This document shows, one piece after another, positions 19,454-28,583 of a DNA stretch of 64,000 nt. Source of the stretch: Mucilaginibacter ginkgonis (GTDB lineage: Bacteria > Bacteroidota > Bacteroidia > Sphingobacteriales > Sphingobacteriaceae); assembly GCF_009754905.2 (NCBI RefSeq), contig NZ_CP066775.1, positions 2,604,001 to 2,668,000 on the forward strand. Reading direction: 5' to 3'. The notes below the pieces were generated by a model. It did no database searches. It had not been told where the DNA came from and was given only the letters and a program-made list of their open reading frames with translations. The position numbers and the translations under genes are program-made. Numbering within the stretch: position 1 is the first letter of the stretch; each line of letters begins with the position of its first letter.

Positions 19454-19515
19454 AACCCAAACTTATAAAATTTGGTTTATCGCACTATCCCTTCTGAAAA
19501 TTAAGATTACGCTGT

Positions 19516-20082
19516 TCACACCGGTAAATACTTGTTCAGGATCTTGCCGTTTTTGTATTGGGTAGAGCTTTCGAGCTTTAACATTTGGTCACCGTTAAAA
19601 ATGCGCATGCCGCTGCCTATGGCTACCGGGCTGTGAAAGAAGTAAAATTCGTCTACCAGGTGTTCTTTAATAAGCGAGCTCGCAAAATCGGCACCGCCGT
19701 ATACCATCAGGTCTTTGCCTTGCAGTGCCTTCAACTCGTTAATTACTGCAGCCAGATCGCCATTTTCTACGCGTAAATTGCGGCCCTTTATATCTTTCTC
19801 TGTTTTGCTGAAGATAATCTTTTGCATATCCACCATGCGGCGGGCGAGGTCCATCTCGGGGCTGTCGGGCTGGTTATTAACCACATTTTCCCAGTAAGTA
19901 ACAAACTCGTTGGTCATTTTACGGCCTAACAATATATGATCGCAGCTGTCGGCCAGTTCAATCACCTTATCTACGATAGCCTGGTCTGTGGCACCGCCAG
20001 CCCACATCCAATCCAGCGCACCATTAGGGCGGGCAACAAAACCATCAATGGTGATCTGCATCTGTAATATCAACTTTCTCAT
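19516..20082 (-). CDS. Dihydrofolate reductase-like protein (RibD C-terminal family)
   Basis: 188 residues. It has the RibD_C/DHFR-like fold marks: MRKLILQMQITIDGFVARPN at the start, then ILLGRKMTNEF, a KDLMVYGGADFASSLI nucleotide-site loop and LVDEFYFFHSPVAIGSG. Members bind NADPH, but most have no proven substrate. The sequence GALDWMW after the first strand is common in this group. A second, different member of the family is at 43998-44549. Confidence 0.86.
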   Translation of the reverse strand: MRKLILQMQITIDGFVARPNGALDWMWAGGATDQAIVDKVIELADSCDHILLGRKMTNEFVTYWENVVNNQPDSPEMDLARRMVDMQKIIFSKTEKDIKGRNLRVENGDLAAVINELKALQGKDLMVYGGADFASSLIKEHLVDEFYFFHSPVAIGSGMRIFNGDQMLKLESSTQYKNGKILNKYLPV

Positions 20083-20174
20083 AACATTATGTTTATTGGT
20101 GTATTACAAATATCATAAGCCGATAGAAATAATAATAGCCCTCAACGCGACAAAAACGGTGGCAGATTGCGTCG

Positions 20175-20570
20175 TCAGAGCTGATAATCTAAGTTATACG
20201 AGTGGCCTCCACCGTCGACATTAATATCTAATTTCCCGCTTAACCCGGCCAGTTCCCCAGTCGCCGAACTCCGTACCACCGTTATGTTCAAAGCGCCGGA
20301 TGATGCGTCTCCTTTTATCATCGTAGCGGAATGCGAGAAGTAGAATGTGCCGCTTTTCCCGTTCAACTCGCCATTAAACTTCTCTAAGGCTACATAAGCC
20401 ATGGCGCCTGTGCTTTCTGTCATGCTGGTGATCATAACACCTTTAGACGTTCCGGACAGATCACCCCTCCACGTCTTGTCGATGGTCATACGGCCGATGC
20501 CGGCTTCGGTTTCTATAGGCGTTCCTTCAACAGGTAATATCTTTACTTCAAATGTTCCTTTTGCTTGCAT
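20175..20570 (-). CDS. DUF3224 domain protein
   Basis: 131 residues, whole-length match to the small beta-barrel DUF3224 family as I recall it: MQAKGTFEVKILPVE, then GRMTIDKTWRGDLSGTSKG, then LSGKLDINVDGGGHSYNLDY. No signal peptide, so cytoplasmic. Function unknown; a lipocalin-like ligand-binding barrel is sometimes suggested. It stands alone between a DHFR-like gene and a histidine kinase gene. Confidence 0.8.
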   Translation of the reverse strand: MQAKGTFEVKILPVEGTPIETEAGIGRMTIDKTWRGDLSGTSKGVMITSMTESTGAMAYVALEKFNGELNGKSGTFYFSHSATMIKGDASSGALNITVVRSSATGELAGLSGKLDINVDGGGHSYNLDYQL

Positions 20571-20643
20571 ATTGTTAGTTTTTAAGCGAAGTAAAAGTAT
20601 ACTGTGACAGCCCTATGTCAGCAGTAAAGTTCCAAAAGAACAT

Positions 20644-22125
20644 TTATTCCTCTATGGGCAGTGTAAAATGGAAGATACTGCCTTTGCCTGCTTCGCTATC
20701 GGCCCAGATACTGCCGTTGTGCCGTTTCACTACTTCGGCGCTTAAATATAACCCAATGCCAAAGCCTGCTATCTTTTTCGCCTCCGCCTCTTTTACACGG
20801 TAGTAAGGCTCGAATAATAGCGGTATCTCGGCCGGGTTTATTCCCATACCATCGTCCTTAACGTTAAATTGAATGTGTCCGTCAACACGTTCGCCTGTGA
20901 TATAAATAGGACTGCCAATTGGCGAATATTTGGCCGCGTTACTTATAAGGTTTATGAATACGTGTTCTATCTTGTCTTTATCTGCCGTTAGCCATACGTT
21001 TTCGATAGGGGCAAAAATGAGGTTATGCGTCGTAATGGTTATTGCCGCCTCCTGCCTTACCTCTTCCAGCAAGTCCTGAAGCTGAAAGCGCTGCATGTCC
21101 ATGTCCATCTTACCGGCCTGTAAACGGGATACATTTAAAAAGCCGTTGATCATACGCGTCATTTTAGATAGCTGCACCTTGGCCCGGTTAAGCATATTGG
21201 CTGCGATAGAGTCGTGATTATCTGCAGCACGCTTTTCTGCAATCTGCACATAGCTTACGGTAGAAGTAAGCGGGGTTTTTAACTCATGGCTCACCATGTT
21301 GATGAAGTCGTTCTTACGCCGCTCTGTTTCTTTGATCTCGCTAATGTCTCGCGTAGTGCCTGATACCGCCTGTACATTGCCATCGGCGTCAAGTACCGGC
21401 GACAATATATAGTCGTAAGACCTGGTACCAAGCGTGGCATGGGGGAAGTTTACCACCCCGCGTACCTGTTCCTTTGTAGCAACAATATGATCTATCTCGC
21501 GCTCATGCATCTGGGCATGCCACTCTTCGTAACCATTTTCGCGCAAGCCCAAGCCAACGGCATTGTCCCACGTTTTGCCCCACATATTAAGCAAGGCCTG
21601 GTTCACATAAGAAAAGGTATAATCCAGCTCAAACACGTAAATAAGATCGGGAGTGTTGGCGGTAATGGTCTCATACAAGCGCTTTTGCTTCTCGGCCGAC
21701 TCCTTTGCTACCTGCAAAGCTTCCTCGGTACGTTTACGCTCTGTGATGTCGTTGGCGGCGCCAAACCATTCGGTCACCTCACCGTGGTTGCCAAAAATTG
21801 GCACTGCGCGAGATGATGTCCAGCCGATGCTGCCGTCCGCACGCAATACCCTGTGTTCTAACTGGAACATTCGCTTATTGGCAATAGCATCCTGATAGGT
21901 GCGGATCACCAGTTCCTGGTCTAAGGGGTGAATGTACTGCTCAACCCAATTTTCTGTAGGCGAACCGATATTTTTTAAGAAAGAATTGCTGTCAAGTTCC
22001 TGCAGTACAGACCAGTCGGGACTCATGCGGTATATTACATCAGAAAACGCGGTTACCAGCGCTGCAAAATGCGTTTCGCTCTTAGCAATTATTTCGTTTT
22101 CGATAAAAGGTAGACGTTCCGGCAT
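20644..22125 (-). CDS. Soluble PAS histidine kinase
   Basis: 493 residues without membrane segments. There are two PAS domains (about 15-130 and 145-265). A HisKA domain follows with phospho-acceptor His280 in MVSHELKTPLTSTVSY, and a HATPase with NLISNAAKYS (N box), DDGMGINPAEI (G1) and GFGIGLYLSAEVVKRHNG (G2). No receiver domain is present and no response regulator gene is adjacent, so it is an orphan. PAS ligands cannot be deduced; PAS-associated C-terminal motifs (GAANDITERKR) are normal. It is divergent from the two membrane kinases that follow. Confidence 0.92.
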   Translation of the reverse strand: MPERLPFIENEIIAKSETHFAALVTAFSDVIYRMSPDWSVLQELDSNSFLKNIGSPTENWVEQYIHPLDQELVIRTYQDAIANKRMFQLEHRVLRADGSIGWTSSRAVPIFGNHGEVTEWFGAANDITERKRTEEALQVAKESAEKQKRLYETITANTPDLIYVFELDYTFSYVNQALLNMWGKTWDNAVGLGLRENGYEEWHAQMHEREIDHIVATKEQVRGVVNFPHATLGTRSYDYILSPVLDADGNVQAVSGTTRDISEIKETERRKNDFINMVSHELKTPLTSTVSYVQIAEKRAADNHDSIAANMLNRAKVQLSKMTRMINGFLNVSRLQAGKMDMDMQRFQLQDLLEEVRQEAAITITTHNLIFAPIENVWLTADKDKIEHVFINLISNAAKYSPIGSPIYITGERVDGHIQFNVKDDGMGINPAEIPLLFEPYYRVKEAEAKKIAGFGIGLYLSAEVVKRHNGSIWADSEAGKGSIFHFTLPIEE

Positions 22126-22295
22126 TTTCCCCAGTCAAGTTGATGCTCTAAACAAATAAAAGTAGACATAGTTAGCGCATTCGCAAAATTATACGCCTGG
22201 TAAAGAAATTTAGCTAATAGTGAAATGTACGCCATAAATTGCGACAGCTTACATACCTAACCTATAAATAGTTACATTAGTACAGCGCGTTACTG

Positions 22296-23624
22296 ATGGA
22301 TACTAAACTGAATACGGTATGGCTTCGGCTTATAGGCAGTTCTGACGATTTTTCGTTCGAGAGCAGGATATTCCATTCCATCAGCATTGGACTGGCTATA
22401 CTTGCCGTTTTTTACGTGTCCTATAATTTCTATGGCGGCTTTTATACGTCTTCGTTATCGATACTCGCTGTTTGTTTGCTGTTTTCTTACGAGTATTATC
22501 AATCCCGCTGCCGTAATAAAAACCACAACAGTTTCTTATTCGGGGTAGTTGGCCTGGTCTTATTTTCTATAAACTACTTCGCCAATTGGGGAATCGACAG
22601 CTCCACTGATATTATCTGGCGGGCCTATCTCTTCTTTTTACTGATCACCTCTCCATACCGGCAACATCTCTTATGGCTCATATCATACATAGCACTTTTC
22701 CTTATCTTTCATCTGATAGCATATTATCATCCGGAAGTTGTGAAACATCCGTTTGCCGCAGCTAAAGACGAAATATTAGAAAGGATAACTGCGTTCCCCT
22801 TACCGCTGCTTATCTTATACCTGGTTATTAATTATGTACGTAAAAGGTATGATAACGCCCGCATTATCGCAGAGGAAAAAACCATTGCCATAACAGCGCA
22901 GCACGCGCAAATATCACTGCAAAAAGAGCTGATAGAAAAAGCTGATGCCGAAAAAAATAAGCTCATGTCCATCATTTCGCATGACATGCGTGCGCCCATC
23001 ATTAGCATACAGGGTTACCTGCAACTAATGGGCGATAACGAGCTTGACATGGAAGACCGTGCAATGATCGAGAAAGACCTATTGATCGCGACTAACAGCA
23101 CCATGGACATGCTCACCAATTTGCTGCAGTGGTCTAAATCACAAATGGAAGGACCGGCGGTCAATCTGTCGACTGTTAATCTATTAGATACTTTACAAAG
23201 CACCTTAGACATGTGTAGACTGCATGCTGGCAAAAAGGATATTACTTTAAGCTACGAAATTGATCCTGCAATAATGGTAGTTGCAGACGCGGATATGCTG
23301 CAACTAGTGATCAGAAACCTGGTGAGCAATGCCATAAAATTTACACCTGGCGGTGGCACTATAAGTGTAAATGCGGAGATCATAGACGGCGAATGCAAAA
23401 TAACTGTAAGTGATAACGGCAAAGGCATTGATCACGATAAGCAGAAAAACATATTTTCTCTAGACCCAAACCCCGGGTACGGCACTAATAATGAAAAAGG
23501 GGTTGGCCTTGGTTTAACGCTTTGCAAAGAGTTCATTGAGCGCCAGAACGGCCATATCAGTTTTGAGAGCCAGCCCGGACAGGGTTCCAGCTTCTTTGTG
23601 TATGTACCCATGATAAGCCACTAA
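22296..23624 (+). CDS. Membrane histidine kinase, tandem paralog 1
   Basis: 442 residues. Residues about 25-180 hold five or six hydrophobic helices with no periplasmic sensor loop of note, followed by a coiled linker (185-222). The kinase core has His229 in MSIISHDMRAPIISIQGYLQ, the N box NLVSNAIKFTPGGG, and G boxes DNGKGIDHDKQ and GVGLGLTLCKEFIERQNG. It aligns without gaps to the next gene through the kinase core and shares its opening pattern (IWPRLVGNSDDFS versus VWLRLIGSSDDFS), so this is a duplication. No response regulator is nearby. Confidence 0.92.
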   Translation: MDTKLNTVWLRLIGSSDDFSFESRIFHSISIGLAILAVFYVSYNFYGGFYTSSLSILAVCLLFSYEYYQSRCRNKNHNSFLFGVVGLVLFSINYFANWGIDSSTDIIWRAYLFFLLITSPYRQHLLWLISYIALFLIFHLIAYYHPEVVKHPFAAAKDEILERITAFPLPLLILYLVINYVRKRYDNARIIAEEKTIAITAQHAQISLQKELIEKADAEKNKLMSIISHDMRAPIISIQGYLQLMGDNELDMEDRAMIEKDLLIATNSTMDMLTNLLQWSKSQMEGPAVNLSTVNLLDTLQSTLDMCRLHAGKKDITLSYEIDPAIMVVADADMLQLVIRNLVSNAIKFTPGGGTISVNAEIIDGECKITVSDNGKGIDHDKQKNIFSLDPNPGYGTNNEKGVGLGLTLCKEFIERQNGHISFESQPGQGSSFFVYVPMISH

Positions 23625-23729
23625 TTTTATTGGATAAGGGTATCGCTCCATTCAAATTCCCTGCACGCTTAGCTTATATTCGTTTAGTGTTGTAACATTA
23701 AATGAGTACATTGGCACAGCTCCTTTATT

Positions 23730-25052
23730 ATGGTTAACAAACTGAAAGCTATCTGGCCGCGGCTGGTGGGCAACTCTGATGATTTTTCGTTAGAGAGCAG
23801 GATATTCCATTCTATAACCGTGGCCCTTATGGTCCTGGCGGTATTTTATATTCCTTACAATTTTTTTGTGGGGATGTATATCGCGTCTTTCTCGGCGCTG
23901 GTAATGACCGCTTTTTTCCTGTTCGAATATTACAATTCGCGCTTTAAAGGCGTAAAGCACAACAGCGTATTATTCGGCGTAACGGGCATAGTCCTTTTCT
24001 CGGTAAATTATTTCGCCAATTCGGGCATAAGCGGGTCTACCGATATTATCTGGCCGGCGTATCTTTTATTGGTACTGGCAATAGCCCCTTACAAACACCA
24101 GCTTACCTGGCTTATCATTTACATTCTGGCGTTCATGGCCTTACATGTGGTTGCCTATTACAATCCGCAATGGGTAAGGCACCCGTTTACTGCCGGGCAG
24201 GGCGAACTTGTAGACAGGATAACAGCATTCCCAATGCCGGTGATAACAATTTTCATTGTCATCAAATACATCCGAAAGAAATATAATAAAGAACGTGCTG
24301 CTGTAGCGGAGAAGGCCCTGGCGCTGGAGATACAGAATGAGCAGATATCACATCAAAAGCAACAGATAGAAAAAAGCGATGCCGAGAAAAATAAACTAAT
24401 GTCTATCATTTCGCACGATATGCGTGCACCGCTCTTTAACATACAAAGCTACCTGGAAATATTAACGGAAAGTGATATAGAACCATCGCAGCGCGCCGCG
24501 ATAGAACATGATCTTCTCGCAGCTACCAACGGCGCGACGGATATGCTGACCAACCTGCTGCAATGGTCAAAGTCGCAAATGCAAGGGTCTGAGGTGCACC
24601 TGGCAACGCTTATTTTATCAGACGCGCTTAAAAACACGCATGAACTATGCCAAATGCAGGCAATCAAGAAAAGCATATCCTTTAATTTTCAAATTGATCC
24701 CGCTATAACAGTGATCGCTGACGCGGACATGCTGGAGTTAGTAATCAGAAACCTGGTGAACAACGCTATAAAATTCACCCCGGCCGGCGGCGCAATTGCT
24801 GTAAACGCGACGGTCGGAAACGGTGAATGTAAGATCACGGTAAGCGATAACGGCAAAGGCATAGATTACGATAAACAACAAAACCTTTTTTCACTTAGCG
24901 CGGAACCCGGCTATGGCACAAATAATGAAAAGGGTGTCGGCCTGGGCTTAACCCTTTGCAAAGAATTTATAGAGCGCCAAAACGGCCGTATCAGTTTTGA
25001 AAGCACACCCGGAAAGGGTTCCGGCTTTTTTGTGTTTGTGCCGATGGGCTAA
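23730..25052 (+). CDS. Membrane histidine kinase, tandem paralog 2
   Basis: 440 residues, same layout as its upstream neighbour: six hydrophobic stretches (25-180), coiled linker, His229 in MSIISHDMRAPLFNIQSYLE, N box NLVNNAIKFTPAGG, and G boxes as in paralog 1. The most variable parts are the membrane domain loops and the DHp helix after the histidine. The kinase cores, including the last 60 residues, are nearly identical. That fits duplication followed by divergence of signal input and partner choice. Both genes start with a similar upstream stretch. Confidence 0.92.
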   Translation: MVNKLKAIWPRLVGNSDDFSLESRIFHSITVALMVLAVFYIPYNFFVGMYIASFSALVMTAFFLFEYYNSRFKGVKHNSVLFGVTGIVLFSVNYFANSGISGSTDIIWPAYLLLVLAIAPYKHQLTWLIIYILAFMALHVVAYYNPQWVRHPFTAGQGELVDRITAFPMPVITIFIVIKYIRKKYNKERAAVAEKALALEIQNEQISHQKQQIEKSDAEKNKLMSIISHDMRAPLFNIQSYLEILTESDIEPSQRAAIEHDLLAATNGATDMLTNLLQWSKSQMQGSEVHLATLILSDALKNTHELCQMQAIKKSISFNFQIDPAITVIADADMLELVIRNLVNNAIKFTPAGGAIAVNATVGNGECKITVSDNGKGIDYDKQQNLFSLSAEPGYGTNNEKGVGLGLTLCKEFIERQNGRISFESTPGKGSGFFVFVPMG

Positions 25053-25130
25053 GCAGATCTGTTTACGTTGTAGTGGTAAGCAATTTTTATATCTTTAATT
25101 GAAATTGCCTACCATGAAACTTTTACTGTT

Positions 25131-26540
25131 TTGACACATAACTTTTATAAAACACTATTACTTGTGCTTATCACACCGTTGGTACTTTACGCGCAAGCTG
25201 GCAAACCCGGATATTTGCAATTGATACAGTATCAGGGTTTGTATCAATACTCGAATAATACTACGCTTAAATTCGCGGCGTCGCCAAAAGACTCTTTGCT
25301 TTATGCCATTATAAATGAGAGCCGCTACCCGTTAAGACCGCAGGGAAACGACAATTTTTTAAACAACAGCAATGAACTTGTACACTTTACAAGGGACAGT
25401 AAAAATAACCTGAATGGCTACGTTATCGGCCGCGATACTTTTAAACTCATCAATAAAGACGTTTCTTTTCCTAAAACCATGTGGTATCCGCGTATGGTAG
25501 TACATCCCGAGGTATACGGGTACAAATACCACCAACCCGCACAAATAAAGGATGGGGTCAGCACATCTTCATTAACAGGTACCAGTTTAGACGCTCGGTT
25601 ACTGGCGGACATGATGCACAAAATTTTTAAAGGCGACTACCCTAATGTAAGAAGCGTGCTGATCATGAAAGACGGAAAACTGGTATTTGAAGAATACTTT
25701 TACGATTATACACGCGACAGGCTGCAGGAAATGCGCTCGGCGTCTAAAAGTGTGATCTCGGCACTAACAGGCATAGCTTTGCAGCAAAAGGTATTGCCAT
25801 CAATCAATGCTAAACTTAACGATCTATTGCCGCAATACCATTGGAAGAACCCCTCACCGCTTAAAGACCGCATTACCTTGCAGGACATGCTGGACAATCA
25901 AACCGGCGTAGCATATGATGCCGCAAACCCTAAACTTGGCGGTAATGAGACCGCTATGGGCAATTCGCCGGACTGGATACAATACACCTACGATCTGCCC
26001 ATAATAGATACTCCCGGTAAAGTAGGCCGTTATAATTCCGGAAACCCTATCACTATAGGACGTATTATAGAATTATACGCTAAGTCGCCATTGCGCGATT
26101 ACGCCGCTAAAAACCTGTTTGGGCCTTTAGGTATAACCGACTTTACGTGGAATTTCAAACCCGACCCATCTAACGCAGAGAATTTTTGCCAGGTTTATTT
26201 AACTCCGCGCGACATGGCCAAGTTTGGTCAGCTATACTTACAGGATGGCGTTTGGAATGGCAGGCAGATAGTGCCAAAAAAATGGGTACAAGAATCTACC
26301 GCTAAACACTCGGTAGTGCAGGGTGTAGATTATGGCTATTTCTGGTGGCTAAAACATTTGGATACACCAAACAAAAGCTATCAAACTTTTGCAGCGCAAG
26401 GTAATGGCGGCCAAAAGATCTACGTGTTTAGGAAGTTGAACATGGTGGTTATTACCACGGGTGGGAATTATAACAGCCAGTCGCCATCCGACGAGATAAT
26501 CCAAAAGTATATCTTACCTGCTTTTGATGCGAAGAAATGA
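25131..26540 (+). CDS. Serine hydrolase, class C beta-lactamase family
   Basis: 469 residues from a TTG start. The signal peptide YKTLLLVLITPLVLYAQA begins right after it. A nearby ATG at 25114 opens another frame that stops after six codons (MKLLLF), so either the TTG is the true start or one base has been lost. The penicillin-binding fold shows SxxK in MRSASKSVISALTG (Ser203, Lys206), Tyr in GRYNSGNPITI, and a degenerate third motif near AAQGNGGQKIYVF. Such proteins are periplasmic esterases or peptidases; beta-lactam resistance should not be assumed. Confidence 0.87.
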   Translation: MTHNFYKTLLLVLITPLVLYAQAGKPGYLQLIQYQGLYQYSNNTTLKFAASPKDSLLYAIINESRYPLRPQGNDNFLNNSNELVHFTRDSKNNLNGYVIGRDTFKLINKDVSFPKTMWYPRMVVHPEVYGYKYHQPAQIKDGVSTSSLTGTSLDARLLADMMHKIFKGDYPNVRSVLIMKDGKLVFEEYFYDYTRDRLQEMRSASKSVISALTGIALQQKVLPSINAKLNDLLPQYHWKNPSPLKDRITLQDMLDNQTGVAYDAANPKLGGNETAMGNSPDWIQYTYDLPIIDTPGKVGRYNSGNPITIGRIIELYAKSPLRDYAAKNLFGPLGITDFTWNFKPDPSNAENFCQVYLTPRDMAKFGQLYLQDGVWNGRQIVPKKWVQESTAKHSVVQGVDYGYFWWLKHLDTPNKSYQTFAAQGNGGQKIYVFRKLNMVVITTGGNYNSQSPSDEIIQKYILPAFDAKK

Positions 26541-26560
26541 TAGGAAGACTAAGACCCCCT

Positions 26561-27259
26561 TTAGTTCCCGTCAAACATGCTCATAAACGAACTTACGGAT
26601 TGGGCGTCGAGACTTGTGGTAAGTGACGTATTGTAGTTACCAAAAATATCTTTTTCGTTGTTTGCAGACAGGATCACTCTGCCTTTATCATCTGTCACCT
26701 CTCTTATCAAGTTTCCAAAGATATCTGTTGATTCTTTAAGCGTAAACTTTGTGCGGCCCAGGTTGTCTGATATCGTCTTGATCTTATTACCAAAAATATC
26801 TTTTTCACTCTTGATGGATATATTCCGGTCGCGGTCTTTAAAAGTGGTGACATCATTGCCGAATATATCGGTGGACCGTTCGACAGATTTAACCTCGACC
26901 CCATTGGCGTCGGTTATGCTCTTTTTCTTATTGCCGAAGATATCTGTAGTACTTTTGGCAGTGGTTACAGGCATTCCGTTTTGGGTTACAGCAACCTCGT
27001 CGTTACCAAAAATATCTTTCGATTTCTTAACCGTTCTGATCTCCCTGCCGATAGCATCAGTAACCTTGCTGATCCTGTTGCCAAAAATATCCTTTGAATT
27101 GGTTACCCTATAAGTGTTAAGCCCCCGCGGATCGGTGTAAGTGGTGGTGGTATCGCCAAAAATGTCAACGCTTCTGGATACGCTGTAAGATTGCGCCTTA
27201 GCTGTGGCTATCGAGGTTAGTGTAACTACTAAAAGCAGTTTAAAGGTCTTTGAGATCAT
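26561..27259 (-). CDS. Secreted DIFGN-repeat protein
   Basis: 232 residues. The signal peptide (LLLVVTLTSIATAKAQS) is followed by eight copies of a 23-25 residue unit, each holding DIFGN (DIFGD in the first). The Asp is at residues 32, 57, 82, 106, 131, 154, 179 and 204. A TD..G turn lies in the middle of most units, for example TDIFGNLIREVTDDKGR. The pattern resembles RHS/YD-type beta-hairpin repeats but with an unusual Phe-Gly-Asn core. The repeats end at about 208; the tail (SSFMSMFDGN) is unrelated. No family is recognised; the function is unknown and location is outside the inner membrane. Confidence 0.85.
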   Translation of the reverse strand: MISKTFKLLLVVTLTSIATAKAQSYSVSRSVDIFGDTTTTYTDPRGLNTYRVTNSKDIFGNRISKVTDAIGREIRTVKKSKDIFGNDEVAVTQNGMPVTTAKSTTDIFGNKKKSITDANGVEVKSVERSTDIFGNDVTTFKDRDRNISIKSEKDIFGNKIKTISDNLGRTKFTLKESTDIFGNLIREVTDDKGRVILSANNEKDIFGNYNTSLTTSLDAQSVSSFMSMFDGN

Positions 27260-27362
27260 GGTTGAAGGTGTTGATGATGGAAGGACGCTAAAATATGCAT
27301 CAGGGTTTAAACCAAAGATGCGATTATTGGCGATTAAGCGTAGAAAACAAATTAATTCTTTA

Positions 27363-27390
27363 ACCCCCTCTCCTTTGGAAAGGGCAAGGC
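27363..27390. repeat. Short palindromic intergenic repeat (CCCTCTCC family), copy 1
   Basis: ACCCCCTCTCCTTTGGAAAG and the following GGGC form a G/C-rich hairpin motif. Similar sequences occur at 38005-38036, 58944-58979 and twice inside kdpB. It lies between the DIFGN gene start and the tRNA terminator. Confidence 0.5.
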
Positions 27391-27393
27391 CAA

Positions 27394-27426
27394 CAAAAAA
27401 GCCTCAAATCTTTCGACTCAAGGCTT
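27394..27426 (-). terminator. Terminator of the initiator tRNA
   Basis: On the minus strand, GCCTTGAGT and its partner ATTTGAGGC form a hairpin with a CGAAAG loop, followed by six T. It directly follows the tRNA 3' end. Confidence 0.75.
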
Positions 27427-27434
27427 TCTTTGGG

Positions 27435-27507
<73 letters not shown>

Positions 27508-27524
27508 CTATTTTTATTGGACTG

Positions 27525-27556
27525 CAAAGATATAATTCGTTTCTTTGCAGTCCAAA
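27525..27556 (-). promoter_or_regulatory. Promoter of the initiator tRNA
   Basis: On the minus strand TTTG (27553-27556), a 20-base spacer and TATCTTTG (27525-27532) match the phylum consensus, placing transcription start about ten bases before the tRNA 5' end. The same segment is a 14-base perfect inverted repeat (27517-27530 and 27542-27555), so promoter elements lie in both arms. Confidence 0.75.
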
Positions 27557-27576
27557 TAAAAAAGTAAAATAATTTA

Positions 27577-28458
27577 GTGATGGGGCACAGGGCAGGTTTT
27601 GTAAGTATAATTGGTAAACCCAACGCGGGAAAATCGACGCTTATGAACGCTTTGGTAGGCGAAAAGATGTCTATCATCACCCCAAAAGCGCAAACTACCC
27701 GTCACCGTATTCTGGGTATTGTTAATACAGAAGATTATCAGATCGTATTCTCTGATACACCGGGTGTTATCAAGCCTGCATACATGCTGCAGGAAAGTAT
27801 GATGCACCAGGTAGATGGTTCCATTGTAGACGCCGACCTGATCTTACTGGTTACCGACATCAACGAGAAATATGATGAGGACGACGTTACCGAGAAACTG
27901 CAAAGTTCGCTTGCGCCCGTTGCCGTGCTGATTAATAAAATTGACCAAAGCGACGAGGAAACCGTAAAGCAGAAAGTTGCTTACTGGCAGGAGAAACTCA
28001 ATCCAAAGGCGGTATTTGCTATCTCGGCATTGCACGAGCATAATATCAAATCCATTATGGATTTTATTATCGAGCTACTGCCGGAGCACCCTGCCTACTA
28101 TGAAAAGGATTTCCTAACAGACCGTAACGACCGTTTCTTTGCTGCCGAAATGATACGCGAGCAGGTATTCAAGCAATACAAAAAGGAAATTCCTTACAGT
28201 ACCGAGGTGATCATCACCGCCTTTAAAGAAGGCGATACCATGCACCGCATCAGTGCCGAAATTATTGTAGAGCGCGACTCGCAGAAGAACATCCTGATTG
28301 GCAAAAACGGCGATATGCTGAAAATAGTGGGCACTTACGCCCGCCGCAGCATGGAAGACTTTTTCCAAAAGAAGATATTCCTGGAGATGTTTGTAAAGGT
28401 GATTCCCGACTGGCGCAGCAAAAAAAACTACCTGAAGAAGTTTGGGTACGAAGATTAG
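27577..28458 (+). CDS. era: GTPase Era
   Basis: 293 residues, full length. The GTPase domain has G1 GKPNAGKSTL, G2 TPKAQTTRHRILG, G3 DTPGVI and G4 NKID. The C-terminal KH domain (about 200-293) with IVERDSQKNILIGKNGDMLK binds the 3' end of 16S rRNA. Era helps assemble the 30S subunit and gates the cell cycle. It lies 70 bases from a divergent initiator tRNA and upstream of der, another ribosome-assembly GTPase, so a translation-related cluster is likely. Confidence 0.97.
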   Translation: MMGHRAGFVSIIGKPNAGKSTLMNALVGEKMSIITPKAQTTRHRILGIVNTEDYQIVFSDTPGVIKPAYMLQESMMHQVDGSIVDADLILLVTDINEKYDEDDVTEKLQSSLAPVAVLINKIDQSDEETVKQKVAYWQEKLNPKAVFAISALHEHNIKSIMDFIIELLPEHPAYYEKDFLTDRNDRFFAAEMIREQVFKQYKKEIPYSTEVIITAFKEGDTMHRISAEIIVERDSQKNILIGKNGDMLKIVGTYARRSMEDFFQKKIFLEMFVKVIPDWRSKKNYLKKFGYED

Positions 28459-28460
28459 TA

Positions 28461-28576
28461 TTAGAAGCAAGAGACAAGAATCAAGACACAAGACATAATT
28501 TTTGCTCTTCTTTATATTATAAACGAATTAACGCCGGATTAGCATTCTTGTTTCCTGGCTCTTGATTCTTGATTCT
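28461..28576. repeat. CAAGA-rich inverted repeat between era and der
   Basis: AGAATCAAGA (28477-28486) and TCTTGATTCT (28567-28576) form arms inside simple-sequence runs (aagagacaagaatcaagac on one side, CTTGATTCTTGATTCT on the other) around an 80-base AT-rich middle. A structural or dispersed repeat is likely, and a promoter for der cannot be excluded. Confidence 0.45.
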
Positions 28577-28583
28577 AAAACAC

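Noticed and set aside
25131..26540. Beta-lactam resistance gene
   Set aside because: The SxxK/YxN fold is shared by many esterases and peptidases, and the third motif is degenerate.
26561..27259. Regularly spaced short repeats resembling a CRISPR array
   Set aside because: The repeats are in a continuous coding frame (DIFGN), units are 69-75 bases, and there are no cas genes.
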